From Diplosphaera chodatii (Eukaryota; Chlorophyta; Trebouxiophyceae; Prasiolales; Stichococcaceae), in the NCBI GenBank assembly GCA_032358165.1, contig JAALGY010000002.1, positions 238,973-302,972 on the forward strand: a stretch of 64,000 bases of DNA, given 5' to 3'. Position 1 is the stretch's first letter; each line of letters opens with the position of its first letter. The notes under the pieces were generated by a model. That model searched no databases. It saw nothing but the letters and a program-made list of their open reading frames with translations, and was not told the DNA's origin. The translations under genes were made by a program, and so were the position numbers. Shown one piece after another: positions 43,154-55,116 of the stretch.

Positions 43154-44802
43154 CTGCGAATTGCAGTCCACGCATTTACAGAGCAATTGTGGGCCTGTGA
43201 CACCTGCAACAAACAAAGTTGGTCTCAAACATCTCACCGGCTAACTGGCTGCGCAGGGTCTGTTGCTCACAGCTCCACGAACTGTCCAATATATGTAGCA
43301 GAAGGTGGCACCTTGTCCCTGCTCCGCGATAGCTACAAATAGATGGTAACTTCCAACATAAGCGAGTAGTGGAAATTCTCATCATTGACAGTGGGCTCGC
43401 CTGCATGCTGCGTATCAAGTGAGATCATTTCCATGTGTCATTACCGAGATGTAAGAACTGAGATGCAGTTATCGATTGCGACATCACTGCTGAGTTTATT
43501 GCGCCCTGAGCACATGCGCGTACTTGTACCTGCCACCTCGGCAGTATTGCTTGTCGCACACATCTGCAGACACGCCTTGAGGCACACAAGCTTATGTTAG
43601 CCGACAGCAAGCAAAGTCTGCACACTGCCCTTAAACCATGATCCGTCTGCATCATCATGGACACGGATTGAACAATTCGGACTGGCCAGAAGCCATGTCA
43701 GTCTTAACCTTGGACTGGCATGCTATGGTGTGAGTGCATCAACCTTGTAACAGTATCTGCTGTGTCTACTTAGCTTTACGAGTCAAGCCCTGTCATTATT
43801 ACAGTGTTTTTCCTCGCGTCAAATGACAAGCATTGCAGAGCGACACTGTAGCAGACTCATTTCATCACCTCGTCATTCTATGGCACTGTTACCAAAGGAG
43901 ACTTACTGCCTCTGAGACGTTGCTCAACTTCATAAGGATGCGTGCTGTCCTCACAGCCCTACACGTATGCTGCACGCCAGTGTCCGCAGCGGTATTCACT
44001 ATCCACAATCGAATGGGCCCTTCATGCCTAACTGACTGGTGTACTGCGGTATCGTGCAGACTGCACGAACCAAACGGTTGCACGTACACGATGCAATCTT
44101 TGTGACTGCCAGTGTCGTCTGTGTCCTCCTTTCACCCAATGGCGTTCTTCCAACCTGCACACTCCTCGTAGTCGATGCCAGCAATCAACATGTCCGAGTT
44201 CTTCGAGATTCCACCTGGATGGTTTCAGATTGCCTGGTATCTTATTGCACCAGCTGCGCTGCAGGGTTGCTGACCGTGCTCGTACGGACCACAGGAGCAG
44301 CAAGAAGAGCCTGCAGAGGTGTCATGACATGGGGAGGAGCCACGAACTCAGAGCGCCTCCAAGGTCAGTAGTGGCGCTGATGAATTGTCTTGCTTTCTAC
44401 CACAAGGTACGGTGCCTGAACCTGTGGCTGCCTCTGCAGACACAACAGAGGGTCGCAGGAGCAGCAGGCACTGCCAAGCCAACTAGCAATCGTTTCTTGA
44501 CCAGGTGAGCTGGAGTTGCGCTTTGCCGCACAACGACAGTCCTGTCATGCATGGCTCTGACGGGCTAGCTCTGCTTGTCTGCAGGATCACCAGCTCTAAG
44601 AACAGGCCGAGCTAGCCGCTTGTGGGTGCAGCAGCATCAGGTTCGCCTGCTGCCCACGTATGGTGACTACACTTGGCATGCGCCACCGCAGATGCAGTGC
44701 TTGGCATGCCCTGACAGCCGCCTAGTGAGTGACACCTAGCTGCGCACATGGCACAGATGCCAGTGAGCTGCGCAGCCATGGTCAGTTCATAAACAGGATG
44801 GC
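43154..44802. other. Intergenic region with a possible short gene end
   Basis: A probable 3' terminal exon pair occurs on the plus strand. An exon at about 44,442-44,505 ends ACCAG|GTGAGC, and an exon after CTGCAG at about 44,585-44,614 ends in TAG, giving a basic C-terminus (SKNRPS). No upstream exon could be linked. The rest shows nothing. Confidence 0.3.
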
Positions 44803-47517
44803 ATGACACCCCATGCCAACCGCACTATGGGATGCAGGAAGCTGCTGCAGACAGCCACCTCCACCGTCATTTTGGATGTGTGGACCAACAGTCTGGCGGC
44901 AAACTTCACGCCGTCAGTGATCTGGGGCGGTGTTTTCAACAGCGGGGCCCTGGCATCTCTGGGCCCTCGCAAAGCCAACTGGACCGGCACCTTCCTGAAT
45001 GCCACCATGCACCTGGTGCGCACCCACCCTGCACTGAAACAGACTGCACTGTCGATCGTGGTGTTGGTGTGTTGACAAATCATCATAGCTTTACGATGCT
45101 GCAGTCAGCCGATGTGATGGGTTTGCATGCTGCAGAGGAGCTTCAATGGAAGCGATGTGGGGACTCGGCAAGACCCGGCACTCAACAGCACTGCCGGGTG
45201 GGTGTGCAGCCAGTTGCTGTGCATCCCTTGCAGTCACGTCTGTCATAACTTCGAACATTGGCACACCCAAGCTGGCTGACGAAGACCTTTCCCAGACATA
45301 TGTTTTGCGGTCCTGCAGAGCACCGCAACCATCTGATAGGTCACTGTCTGCTGGCGCAATTGCCGGCATTGCCATTGCAGCGGTGGTTTTTGCTGCTGCA
45401 CTAGCCGCAGGTGAGCAGTGCATCAGTTTGCGTGACATTCCGTGCACTATTGCTGTGCTTGCGCCCTGTTGATCCTGCACAGTTCGTAGCAGGGTCCGGG
45501 GTCCGTACTATCGATTGGCATCCCTGCATCTGAGCATAAAGCAACTTCACAGAGCTGATGCGAAGGCTGCTAGCTGTGCCTATGGGGTGGCTGACTCGTT
45601 TTGTTACAGCTTTGGTGCACCTGTACGTGCAGTGGCACTCTGGCTGGTGTTCAAAAAGGGCCTGGCTGCAAGGAGGCAAAGACGGCATGATGCAGCTGCA
45701 GCAGTGAAGACAGATGGCAGTTCCTCGTCAGAGAGCAGTGACATTGGGGGCGCTAAAAAGGCAGCCTCAGTGTCGGTGAGGCATCTGTGCATTATGCATA
45801 AAAGAATATTGGAAATGTCCCAACGACACACAGTAATCCCGAGAGTATGGCGAGTCTATAGTTGTCTGAAGACAGCGGTAGAAGGGCATGGCTCAACGCC
45901 TTGCGCATGGTGACTGACTTTGTGAGCGTGCTGCACATGCGCCGTGTCACCATCGTGGTTGGTGATCAGGTGATGAATGGCAGCACCGTGTGGAAGCCGC
46001 AGCTGCGCGCTGCTGACATCCAATTCAGCACCGATGTTGCCGGCAAGCGGATCGTTCTGGGCGGCGGAGCCTTCAGCGTGGTGAGCCTGGCTGCTGAGGG
46101 TGTATGCGCACAACAAATGCTGAGGGCTGCTGCCAGGCGAAACGGGACCTGCACTGGAGCTACATGCGCTGTTGACAAACATAACAACTGTTGCACGGGG
46201 TGGCAGGTGTACAAGGGAACGCACCTGCACCGGGATGTGGCCATCAAGTTGCTGCAACTGGATAGCAACTCTGCGCACGCTGTGCAGCGGGAGGTGCGGC
46301 GGCGCCTGTGTAACCTTTCAGCGGCTGCCATTGGCAGTTGAAAATACCGACAGCACGGGTGCTGGCCACGGTGGGATGGGCACACATCGCCATGCTGCAC
46401 CGTGCCAGCTCCTGACATCGCCCTGTGTCCCTGCAGGTGCAGCTGGCGGAGCGGGTCAGCCAAGACGCCAATGTGGTGCAAGTCTACGGCGCGGCTGCGG
46501 CGCACGACGGCCAGTCGGTGATGCTGGTCATGGAGCTGATGCAGGTGTGGGGTTGAATGCCGAACGTTTGCCGTTCTTGCGGGTGCCGTGCAGCTGCTCA
46601 GCAGCCCCCTAGTTATTGAACTGTATTCACATCAGCCTCTAGCATGCTATTTGAAACCGCCCATACGGGGGACCGCCCATACGGGGGTCGGCCGTGAAGG
46701 AGTCGAGCTGTTGTGACTTTCCTGCAGGGTGGGGACCTGCGCGCAGCGCTGGACGGGCCGGATGGGGCGCAGTACCTTTGGCACAACCGGGGGCCTGCCA
46801 TAGCAGCTGACGTCGCGCGAGGGCTGGTGTACATCCACACCACCGCCGTGGTGCACAGGTGAACCTGACCTGCATACGTGCGCATCCGGCTCAGCCCATG
46901 GCCTGAGTCCGATGCCATGCGGACAAGAGCCTCTTCAGGCGTTGTTAAGCACCTGCAGTGTCAGGCAGCGCCAGCGGGTACCGACAACGTGTCACGCGGT
47001 CACGATGCAGCATGGGATGCGTCTGCAGGGACCTCAAGTCCAGCAACATCCTGCTGGCGGCTGACGGGCGCACAGCTAAGGTGGCGGACATAGGGTCGGC
47101 GGCAATGATGGATGCGGGTTACATATCACAGCACTTTGGCACGCTGGCCTGGGCCGCGCCGGAGCTGCTGCTTGCGGACAGGAGCAGCAAGCTCGATGCG
47201 AAGGTAGCCGCATGCATGCTGGCCCCCCAGATGCCTGACCAGCTCAGCTGCCAAGGACCCTTGTGACCATGTCGCTGTGATGTGGAGACTTGAGTGCGCT
47301 CCTGCATCCTTCGTAGGCGGATAGCTACTCATTTGGCGTGGTGCTTTGGGAGCTGATCACGGGGGAGATTCCGGTGCGTGGCAACATGCGGCCTGTGCGG
47401 GTGCCAGAAGAGTGCCCCGCGGCGGTGGCAGCGCTGGTACAGCGGTGCATGGCCGCGTCGCCGGCAGAGCGCCCCAGCGCGGATCAGATCAGCAAGCAGC
47501 TGCAGCGGCTGAGATGA
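44803..47517 (+). CDS. Receptor-like protein kinase of the TKL group, intact copy
   Basis: Type I membrane kinase. The N-terminal exon (ATG 44803 or an acceptor just upstream) encodes an ectodomain with NWT and NAT glycosylation sites. A transmembrane helix (GAIAGIAIAAVVFAAALAA) is split by an intron and resumes at 45633 as VALWLVFKKG with a basic stop-transfer. Kinase exons: one ending 46080, then 46207 to about 46307, 46437-46544, 46728-46858, 47029-47203 and 47317-47517 (TGA). Motifs: LGGGAFSVVYKG (P-loop), DVAIKLL (Lys), VVHRDLKSSN (catalytic loop), VADIGSA where DFG is expected, TLAWAAPELL (APE), SYSFGVVLWEL and ERPSADQ. All key catalytic residues except the Phe of DFG are present. The HRDLKSSN and GTLAWAAPE motifs favour Ser/Thr kinases of the TKL/RLK type. 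The exons between the ectodomain and the membrane helix are less certain. Confidence 0.85.
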
Positions 47518-47640
47518 GGGCAGGCGCGCAGCTGTGATGCACGCAACCATGCGGCTGCCTTCAGCGAGGCACGGCCAGGCTGTCGAAGAAGTGAAGGGGC
47601 TCCAGATACAATGGCGGGCAGCAGCAACGTGTGGAGAGCG
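44820..47640 (+). repeat. Left arm of a kinase-gene inverted duplication
   Basis: Homologous, exon by exon and into the 3' flank, to 51,150-53,960 on the other strand. The match starts in the ectodomain exon (AGGAAGCTGCTGCA, VWTNS, NFTPS) and continues past the stop codon through GATGCACGCAACCATGCGGC. Introns are much less similar than exons. Confidence 0.8.
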
Positions 47641-50514
47641 AACCCATCCGTTGTTGAAGATGTCCTGGCTTGACTGCGGCGAAAGGCACCCTCTATTTGT
47701 TGAGGAAAAGGAGCTTGTGAGTATTTCATGTTTTTTCCGTTTGCGTGCACGTGATGTATGTGTCTATATACCAAAACCTTTGCGTGGCGAGCAGACTCGC
47801 AGTCTGCGTGCAGCAGAGGGGTTTGAACGCTTGTTGTCTGCAGTCGTTACGCAGCCTGCTATGTGTTGGTGTAACCCAATTGTATTAGAAGATGACAAGG
47901 GGCTCTCAGACCCCGTCGTGCAGTGACTTGGGTCTGCAGGAGCGGACTCTGTTCAGCTACCAGGTGCACAAAGCTGGGCAACACCATGAATCCCGCTGCC
48001 AAGACAGCTGAATCTTGAAATGCACCATGCCATGTGTAGTCTCGTGTTGAACATTTACTGTTGTCAGAATGAAGGTGACAGGCAGAGTGCTGGACGATGT
48101 CACGGCAGTTGAAGTATCAATCTCTAGGACTTGCAGCAGTGTGGATCTTTGCACTGCATGTAGAGACATTTTACATGGATGTGCTCACAATGACTGCAAC
48201 ACGCTGATAGATCCCCCTATAGGACTGACTGCTGCTGTGCTCCGGTACCCAGGTATTCAGGTCGGAGTGTGCTGCAGCGGTCAAGCCACTGTGATACCGA
48301 ACCCTGTTGCAACTGCTTCACGTTCAGCATTGCATACCAGGCAACCCACCTGGCAATCTGCATGACAACTGATGGTGGTCTCAATTGAGATATCAGCGTC
48401 AAACAGCAGTGTTGCATTGCGCTGATCGCAATTATTCCGATAGTTTGTTTTTGTAGGCGTAGAAAAGTCTTCAAAGGTGTCGCTTTCGGTGCTGTACCAG
48501 AAAGGGGCGAAGGTGCACTTCGTTACCTATCCCGCAGCCAACACGATACAGCCTACTTTTACCTAACGTGTTGAAACCAGTATAATGCTTGTGCTGCATT
48601 GCAAGTGGAGTGGTGCAGGCATCGCACCGACCAAATTAATTTGATCACCATACTTTGAACGCTGGCTCATCAACTGGCAACATGCATGATTCATACAGTT
48701 GTGCATTGCGTTGATGATGAAGCCAGCAACAACTAGCAGCCAGGCTGTCATCACTCGTGCATTTCTTTACCGTCAACAGCGAAACATCTCTGAAAGTTTG
48801 GTTGCCAAGGCACTTCTCGAAGTGTGCTCTTCATTTGGTATTGACCGGCAATGTTTGAGAAGAGAACTGTGGAAGTCCTCAAACCGGGTTGCCAACTGCA
48901 CCGTGCTGTCGTTGCGCCTGTAGAGAAAACAAGTGTGGTTTTGTAGCCTTGTATTGAGTTTGTATTGCGCATGGGGCACCGCTGCACGCACGGCGCCAAT
49001 GGCACAATATGATGCAGAATGTGGACGATGTTCAGGATGGATCGCGTGTCCACGGCATTGGGCACCAGCTGCTGTTGTGCTGCTGGAGCCGCGCAGTGCT
49101 GATTGTGTGGCGCAGAGCTTGCGGATGCGTTTCGTTGGAGCTGTGAACCTCTTGAAGCAACGCATCTGCCATGCGCCACAACTGCCGTTCAGTCATTTGC
49201 AGCTCCAGCTTTGCTAGTACCACCTGCGCACGGTGGACACCTGTTCGTCTTCACATTTGCTTTTGCAGTCTTGACCGTCACAGCAGACAGTTTGTGCGGT
49301 TGGTGCACCTCAGCCACGATGCTCAGAAGCTTTTCGTGTTGCGTTTGTCGACCACAGACATTACCAGGAGAATCTGCGCAAGCGCCTCTACCGTCATCAT
49401 GCAGTCGTTTGATGGCTGGCACAACTCATAAGCCGCATGCAAGATTCCCTGGGATGCTGCACGTTGCAGCAGCAGCAGCGCATCGACCAGGAGTTCTGCC
49501 GGCACCTCATGTGCGCCTCCTGCAAGTTTCACAGCTCCGGTGGCATGTGCATGGCAGGAAGCTAGGAAGCTGGTTTCATACTGACGATGCCACTGTCTGC
49601 CGATGCAAGACATTCGGCCACTAAATGCTTGCCGTCAAAGTGCGTTAGTTGCTGACAATGACACTATTGTTGCATGCCTGGATTTTGAGAGTCAGAAATC
49701 TTCTTCGCAACTGCACCATCGCCAAGTTGCCCGTACACCACATGCTGAAACGCTCGTAATGACAAATCCAATTGTGAAATGCTCTTTCCTGTACTCTCTT
49801 GCAGCTGTTGCAGCGCAGTCCGTATCCCCCTCTGCCACAATTTGCACGGCTGTCAGCCATGCATGATCAGATGAGGCTGGTGGCATGTCGTCGGCAGAGG
49901 TGCAACGTAACTTTGGCAGACGCTTTACTGCAACAGGTGGTTGATACAGCGTGCACTTCTGCATGTCTCAGGGCAGTGCAGACACGATAGAAGGTGTCGA
50001 CATCTTTAGGCAGTGAGCACCATGTGTACATTTCGCAGTGTATGATGCAATTTAGTCTTCGACCCTACCTGCATACAGACATCGTCATCCTGCTGGCTTT
50101 GCTTAAGCTGGTGAATCGGATGCTGCAGAGCTGTTTGTCTGGCGCTTCCCTGGGACGGCTGCTCGTGAAGTCCTCCTGCTGCGTCTGCACTAACTTCTCG
50201 CTTCGAAGGCACAAGATTTGCAGTTGCAACCTGAAATCCGGTGATGTCCGCTCCGTCTGCTCTCTCCATTACCAGACGATGGAAACCAGAACGGATCACC
50301 AAAAGTACGACGACAAACGAGGCATAGCGGTCTCTAGCTTCCGCACAGGCGGTCCCACGTCAGGGTGACATGGTACCAAGACCGCGACGCAGATCACGTC
50401 ACGGTGAAGCGATCGGGCCATGCAGAATGCAAGTGCGACCTGACGTAGCGAGACGTTCCTTCTGCTTCACGCGCTACCGAGCGATCAAGACATCGCACCT
50501 TATATATGCTGTTT
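47641..50514. other. Spacer between the inverted kinase copies, no supported gene
   Basis: Open frames occur on both strands (for example 49,103-49,624 and 50,006-50,302 on the minus strand), but none has a linked exon chain or motif. The base composition is more AT-rich than that of the gene regions. Confidence 0.4.
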
Positions 50515-50548
50515 TAGGGGGAGTTAAAGAGTTCTTTAACTACCCCTA
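50515..50548. repeat. 34-bp near-perfect palindrome flanked by 10-bp direct repeats
   Basis: The 16-bp arms (TAGGGGGAGTTAAAGA and TCTTTAACTACCCCTA) have one mismatch and a 2-bp centre. The decamer GCTGTTTTAG occurs on both sides (50508-50517 and 50549-50558). A TATATAT lies just upstream at 50501-50507. Confidence 0.85.
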
Positions 50549-51132
50549 GCTGTTTTAGTCCGCTGTGGGCACGTGTACAAGGGGTATGATCATGCTGACC
50601 ATGCTGTGGCCTCGAGGTTGCTCCCTGCGTTTTGTTTTCGACCAGTGCGAGCGGATCTGCCTATTGTATCAATTATTTCGAACGCAAGAGTGTCATGTGG
50701 TTCAACGTTCCGGGTGCTGAGTCCAGCTCTCCTGTCCGTCAGGGTGTTGTCAGCCTGATTTCGTGTTAAATGCTGTACCTGCTCGTACGCAAGCTGGAGA
50801 GACTCCGGTCTGCTGAACAAACAAACACAAGTTTGGGCGTACTCAGTGTTTTGTACTATACGAACTGAATAACCTCGCGCTTCCAGCTCGCTGGGATCGC
50901 TGTGACATCCATTGCCGTCGTCAAACGCTGTGCTCTCTAAGCTCTGCTGCATGCAGGCTGCATGCTCATTGGCCCTGCTGTGTACTCCGATCTGATCACT
51001 TGATCGGTTAGGAGCCTGTAGTTTTGGCGAGGCTGCTGTGGGGCTGATGCTATACGCTATCTTGGTTGGTCTGGTGTTGCCACGACCAGCGATGAGCAGG
51101 ACGGTTTGACCCATCACAGCAGTGCATGCAAG

Positions 51133-51135
<3 letters not shown>

Positions 51136-51171
<36 letters not shown>

Positions 51172-51173
51172 AT
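51136..51173. repeat. (CTG)n microsatellite, about 12 units
   Basis: Uninterrupted GCT/CTG triplets in the 3' flank of the kinase pseudogene. At the matching point beside the intact copy (near 47,620-47,630) only two CAG units are present. Confidence 0.9.
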
Positions 51174-53960
51174 GCCGCCATTATATCTGATGGAACCCCT
51201 TCACTTCTTTGATAACCTGGTCGTGCCTGACTGAAAGCATGCAGCCGCATGGTTACGTGCATCACAGCTGCGCGCCTGCCCTCAGCCGCTGCAGCTGCAT
51301 GCTGACCTGGCCCGCGCCGGGGCGGTCAGCTGACGCCACGGCCATGCACTGCTGTGTCAGCGCCGCCACTGTTACAGGGCACTCCTCCGGCACGTGCACA
51401 GGCCGCAGGTTGCCACGCACTCGCTGCCCAGCGGGGTCTCTCTTGTGACCAGCTCTCACAGCACCACGCCAAACGAGTAGCTGTCAGCCTGCACATATTG
51501 CACATGCATAGTGAGGGTCTGATAAGGTGGCCACAGGCATCCCTGGCAGCTGCTCATTTGATAACGAAGGCTTCCCGGGGGCCAGCAGGCATACAACTAT
51601 CTTCGCATCGAGCTTGCAGCTCGTGTCCGTAAGCAGCAGCTCCGGCGCGGCCCAGGCCAGCGTGCCAAAGTGCTGCTTCTCATCCGTGTGTGCTGCCGAC
51701 CCCATGTCCGCGACCTTGGTTGTGCGGCCGTCAGCCGCCAGCAGGACATTGCTGGACTCAAGGTTCCTGCAGACGCATCCCATGCTGAATAATAACTGTG
51801 CGCTGTCTGAGTACCAGGTGCTGCTATGGACGATGACATTCGACAGTGCTCCTGCTCCCATGACTGGGACTCGGGCAATGAACACAGTGCTGCGTCAAAT
51901 GTACACACCAGCAGACCGGGTCGCCTGTGCACATCGCCAGCGGTGTGCATGTAAACCAGCCCGCACGCGATGTCAGCTACCATTGTAGGGCCCCAGTTGT
52001 GCCAAAGATAGTGTGCCCCCTGCGGCCCGTAAAGCGCTGCGTGCAGGTTTTCACCCTGCAGGAAAGTGACCACAGCTCGACTCCTTCACGGCGAGGCTGT
52101 TCTGAGCGTTCTCACACGACATGCTTGAGGTTGCTGTGGCGGCAGGGTTAATGCCAATCGGAGGCCGAATAGCTGCACGGCCTCCACGACAACAGCAGAC
52201 GCAGGTTATCAGCCTCCGCACCTGCATCAGCTCCATGACCAGCAGCAGCGACTGGCCGTCCTGCGCTGCAGCCCCGCCATAGACCTGCACCACATTGGCG
52301 TCCGGCTGACACGCTCCGCCAGCTGCACGTGCACGCTGCGCATGAGGTGCAATGTCAAGCCTGGCGCAGCACAGCACGGATGCTGAAACTGCATGACAGT
52401 GTCTGGTGCACAGGGGTCTGCCAGCTGGTGCTGGGTCACCAGCAGAGACACAGCCGCCGCCGCACCTCCCGTTGCACAGCCCTTGCCAGGCCGCCGTCCA
52501 GCTGCAGCACCTTTGCAGCCACATCCGAGTGCAGGTGCCTCCCCTTGTAGACCTGCACACTGGACAGCAGTATTGCATGAGCTGGCCCTCAGCGACATAT
52601 AGAGAAGCACTGCACGCCCTTCTCTGTCAAGAGCAGGAGTACTTCACGCAGCTGTTGACATGGATTTCCAGCAACCAAACCCACCGTGCCAAAGGCTCCG
52701 CCGCCCAACACAATGCATTTGCCGGCGGTGTCAGCGCTGAACTGGACGTCAGCATCGCGCAGCTACGGTGTCCAACCGGTGCTGCCATGACACCTGTTAC
52801 TGACCATGACAGAGTTCAACTTTTGCATAACAATGATCTCATGAGCAGTGCCTCTGCCCCCGGTATTGCCCCACTGCACGTTGTAAGGACCTCGGGCGGT
52901 TCTATATCGTCGTCAGTGAGTTTTGACGTGTAGTCTGTGCCAAATTCCATACAAGCATGGCTCACCAACATCATGGCCTCTTCTCCAAAATCACCGCCAC
53001 TGTTATCGGTGCTGTCCGGAGTCGAATTAACATTGACCGCTGGATCTGCCGCCGCTGCCACATCTTGCTGTTGCCACCTCGCAGCTGAGCTCTTTTTGAG
53101 CACCAGGTACACTGTCACTGCGGGAAAAGCACAACGCTGTAAGCAAGATACCTCGATTTATCACAATCAGGGTGTGGCCCTCAACTACATTGCACATCGG
53201 CAACTCGGCTGGAAGCAGCAGTAATGCATGGCATGTGTCTGTACTGCACTGGTGCACAAAGATTGATGTAGAGGTGGAGAAGCGGATGTGTGTAATGGAA
53301 ATACATCGTGCTCACCTGCGACGAGTGCATACGCAGCTGCAACCACCACCGTTGCGTTGCAAGCATGATGACGGCAATGGCACCAGCAGACAGGCAGTAA
53401 CCTGATCGTGTTGCTGACCGGCAGAAAGACGAGGAAATGTGTGCAGAGGCCTACAGCACCATAGTTGGTGATTCACCAGGGTGCCCAGTGAAGGTTGGTA
53501 GGCAGTGGGATTATTATCGGCCGAAAATAATTGCAATGGCCGGTAGTAATTGACACCAACCCTGAAGTGCTTGTGACTTGCGGGTCTTGCAGAGACCCCA
53601 TGGCAGTTCCAGCGAATGTCCTCTGCAGGATACACACCAGAAGACCCATCAGGTTACTGCAGGGTCAACGAGCCATCACAGCTCCTGCGATGCATCAAGG
53701 GCAGGGGCAGGAGCGCATCACTGAGTGTATCCCGCAGCAAAGCAGGGTGGTGGCACACCAGGTAAATGGTTGCATTGAGGAAAGTGCTGCTTCAAAGATT
53801 CGAGGGCGTCGCCGGCAAAGACGTTATCCCAGACCAGTGATGGTGTGAAATTGCTCGCCTGGCTGTTGGTCCATACGTTCAAAAGTACTGCGGGGGCCGC
53901 CGTTTGCAGCAGCTTCCTGCACTAAGCATCAGGGGTGGTCTTCATCATCTAGTATCTGCT
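51150..53960 (-). repeat. Right arm of the kinase-gene inverted duplication
   Basis: Inverted homologue of 44,820-47,640, separated from it by a spacer of about 3.5 kb. Similarity covers ectodomain, membrane helix, juxtamembrane and kinase exons and about 100 bp beyond the stop. Confidence 0.8.
51265..53960 (-). pseudogene. Receptor-like kinase pseudogene, inverted copy
   Basis: Same exon order as the gene at 44,803-47,517: ectodomain near 53,960-53,760, membrane helix near 53,400-53,330, juxtamembrane near 53,120-52,970, P-loop (CIVLGGGAFGTV) near 52,750-52,690, VYKG/VAAK exon near 52,560-52,440, then the C-lobe. Lesions relative to the intact copy: a net frame shift within the membrane helix (about 53,355-53,372); a one-base deletion at about 52,303 in the exon matching QLAERVSQDANVV; the HRDLK catalytic loop changed to HRNLE (Asp codon to AAC at 51763-51765, Lys to Glu); the preceding donor GT changed to GC; and the Trp of GVVLWEL replaced by TGA at 51458-51456. 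DFG reads DMG. The product cannot be a full kinase; a transcript could still be non-coding or regulatory. Confidence 0.85.
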
Positions 53961-54642
53961 CCCACTGAAAACTCTCTGATCTTGCGGGACTAAGTATGGC
54001 AACTGTGCCACAGGTGCAGCGAAGGCGAATATCGATCACCTAGTCCTGAACGTGGAGTTTACCACAGTGACGTCAGACTTATTGGTTGGATATAATGCTG
54101 GGTTTGCAACTGCACGGTCGGTACACTGTCTCTGAAAACGTCGTTGCCTTGTCAGCAGGGAAGGGGAGCTGGTCTGTGCCGGTAAGCTGAAATCAGCAGT
54201 CATTGGTCATCAAGTGACATCAGTATGGGTGCTCAAGTGGAACGGCGGTACCACTTTCACAAGCTCAAATAAAGGCATTTCCGCAGCGCAACATCTAGTA
54301 TCCCAGGCGTCGCAGCACTGCTCGAGCCTCGTGGCATGCAGCATACAGGGCCAGACATGCACCTGAGTGTGCGACAGTGCCTCTGCCGAGTATGCTGCCT
54401 GTCGGGTGTAGGACTGCCCGCCTCACCCTGCCACGTTATTGTTGCATCGTTCTAACGTAGTGACGCTCAGACAGCAGCACGCCTGTCACGCCGTTAAGCT
54501 GTAGCGCAAACATGCACCATGTTGCTGTAAATACGACAAGTGTAGCAGTGCATTGCAACAGTGTATTGCGACAACCATGATGGCACGGGTACTTGCAGCA
54601 TGGTACACCACGCCGGCCTTGACTGTGCATCACATGAGCATG
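53961..54642. other. Intergenic region between the kinase pseudogene and the DNA transposon
   Basis: No supported gene. Several short open frames without splice signals. Confidence 0.45.
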
Positions 54643-54700
54643 CTCTGAGAACGAGACTTCGTCCTGGTGGCATTAATTCTGTCTTCAGTGCCGTCTTCGG
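54643..54700. repeat. Left terminal inverted repeat of the DNA transposon
   Basis: Starts CTCTGAGAACGAGAC and continues CATTAATTCTGTCTT. Inverted match to the right end with about eight mismatches and one gap in the first 50 bases. Confidence 0.85.
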
Positions 54701-55116
54701 CCCATCCTGGGACCGTCTTCGTTCAAGACGGCGGCAGGATGCGGCAGGATGCATCAATACGATTTGGAATGGTGTCAGCTGGTGTCTTGAGATGCCGTCA
54801 TGATGCGTCTAGGGGCTCAGATCCAGGACGTGCTCAACTTTGCTCGTATTGGCACATCTTCACATCGTCCTATAGCACAGTCTCAAGACACTGCACCAAG
54901 ATATGCCCAATATGCCCTCAAGACGTCAGCAGTCACCAGCCATCCCCAATATAGCAGTCTGTACTGCTGTTGTGAAGGAGGTGCATCAATGACTATCATC
55001 CACTTGCTAAGGTGTCAACACGAAACCGTTGCTGACGTCGCACACGCAACCGTCTTGACTAGCATAGACGAATGAAATGTCCAACAATATGTCCCCCACC
55101 GCTGCAAACTGCCTCA

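Noticed and set aside
54643..54700. CACTA termini
   Set aside because: The visible inverted repeats begin CTCTG, not CACTA, so I did not call the element CACTA even though the transposase is Tnp2-like.
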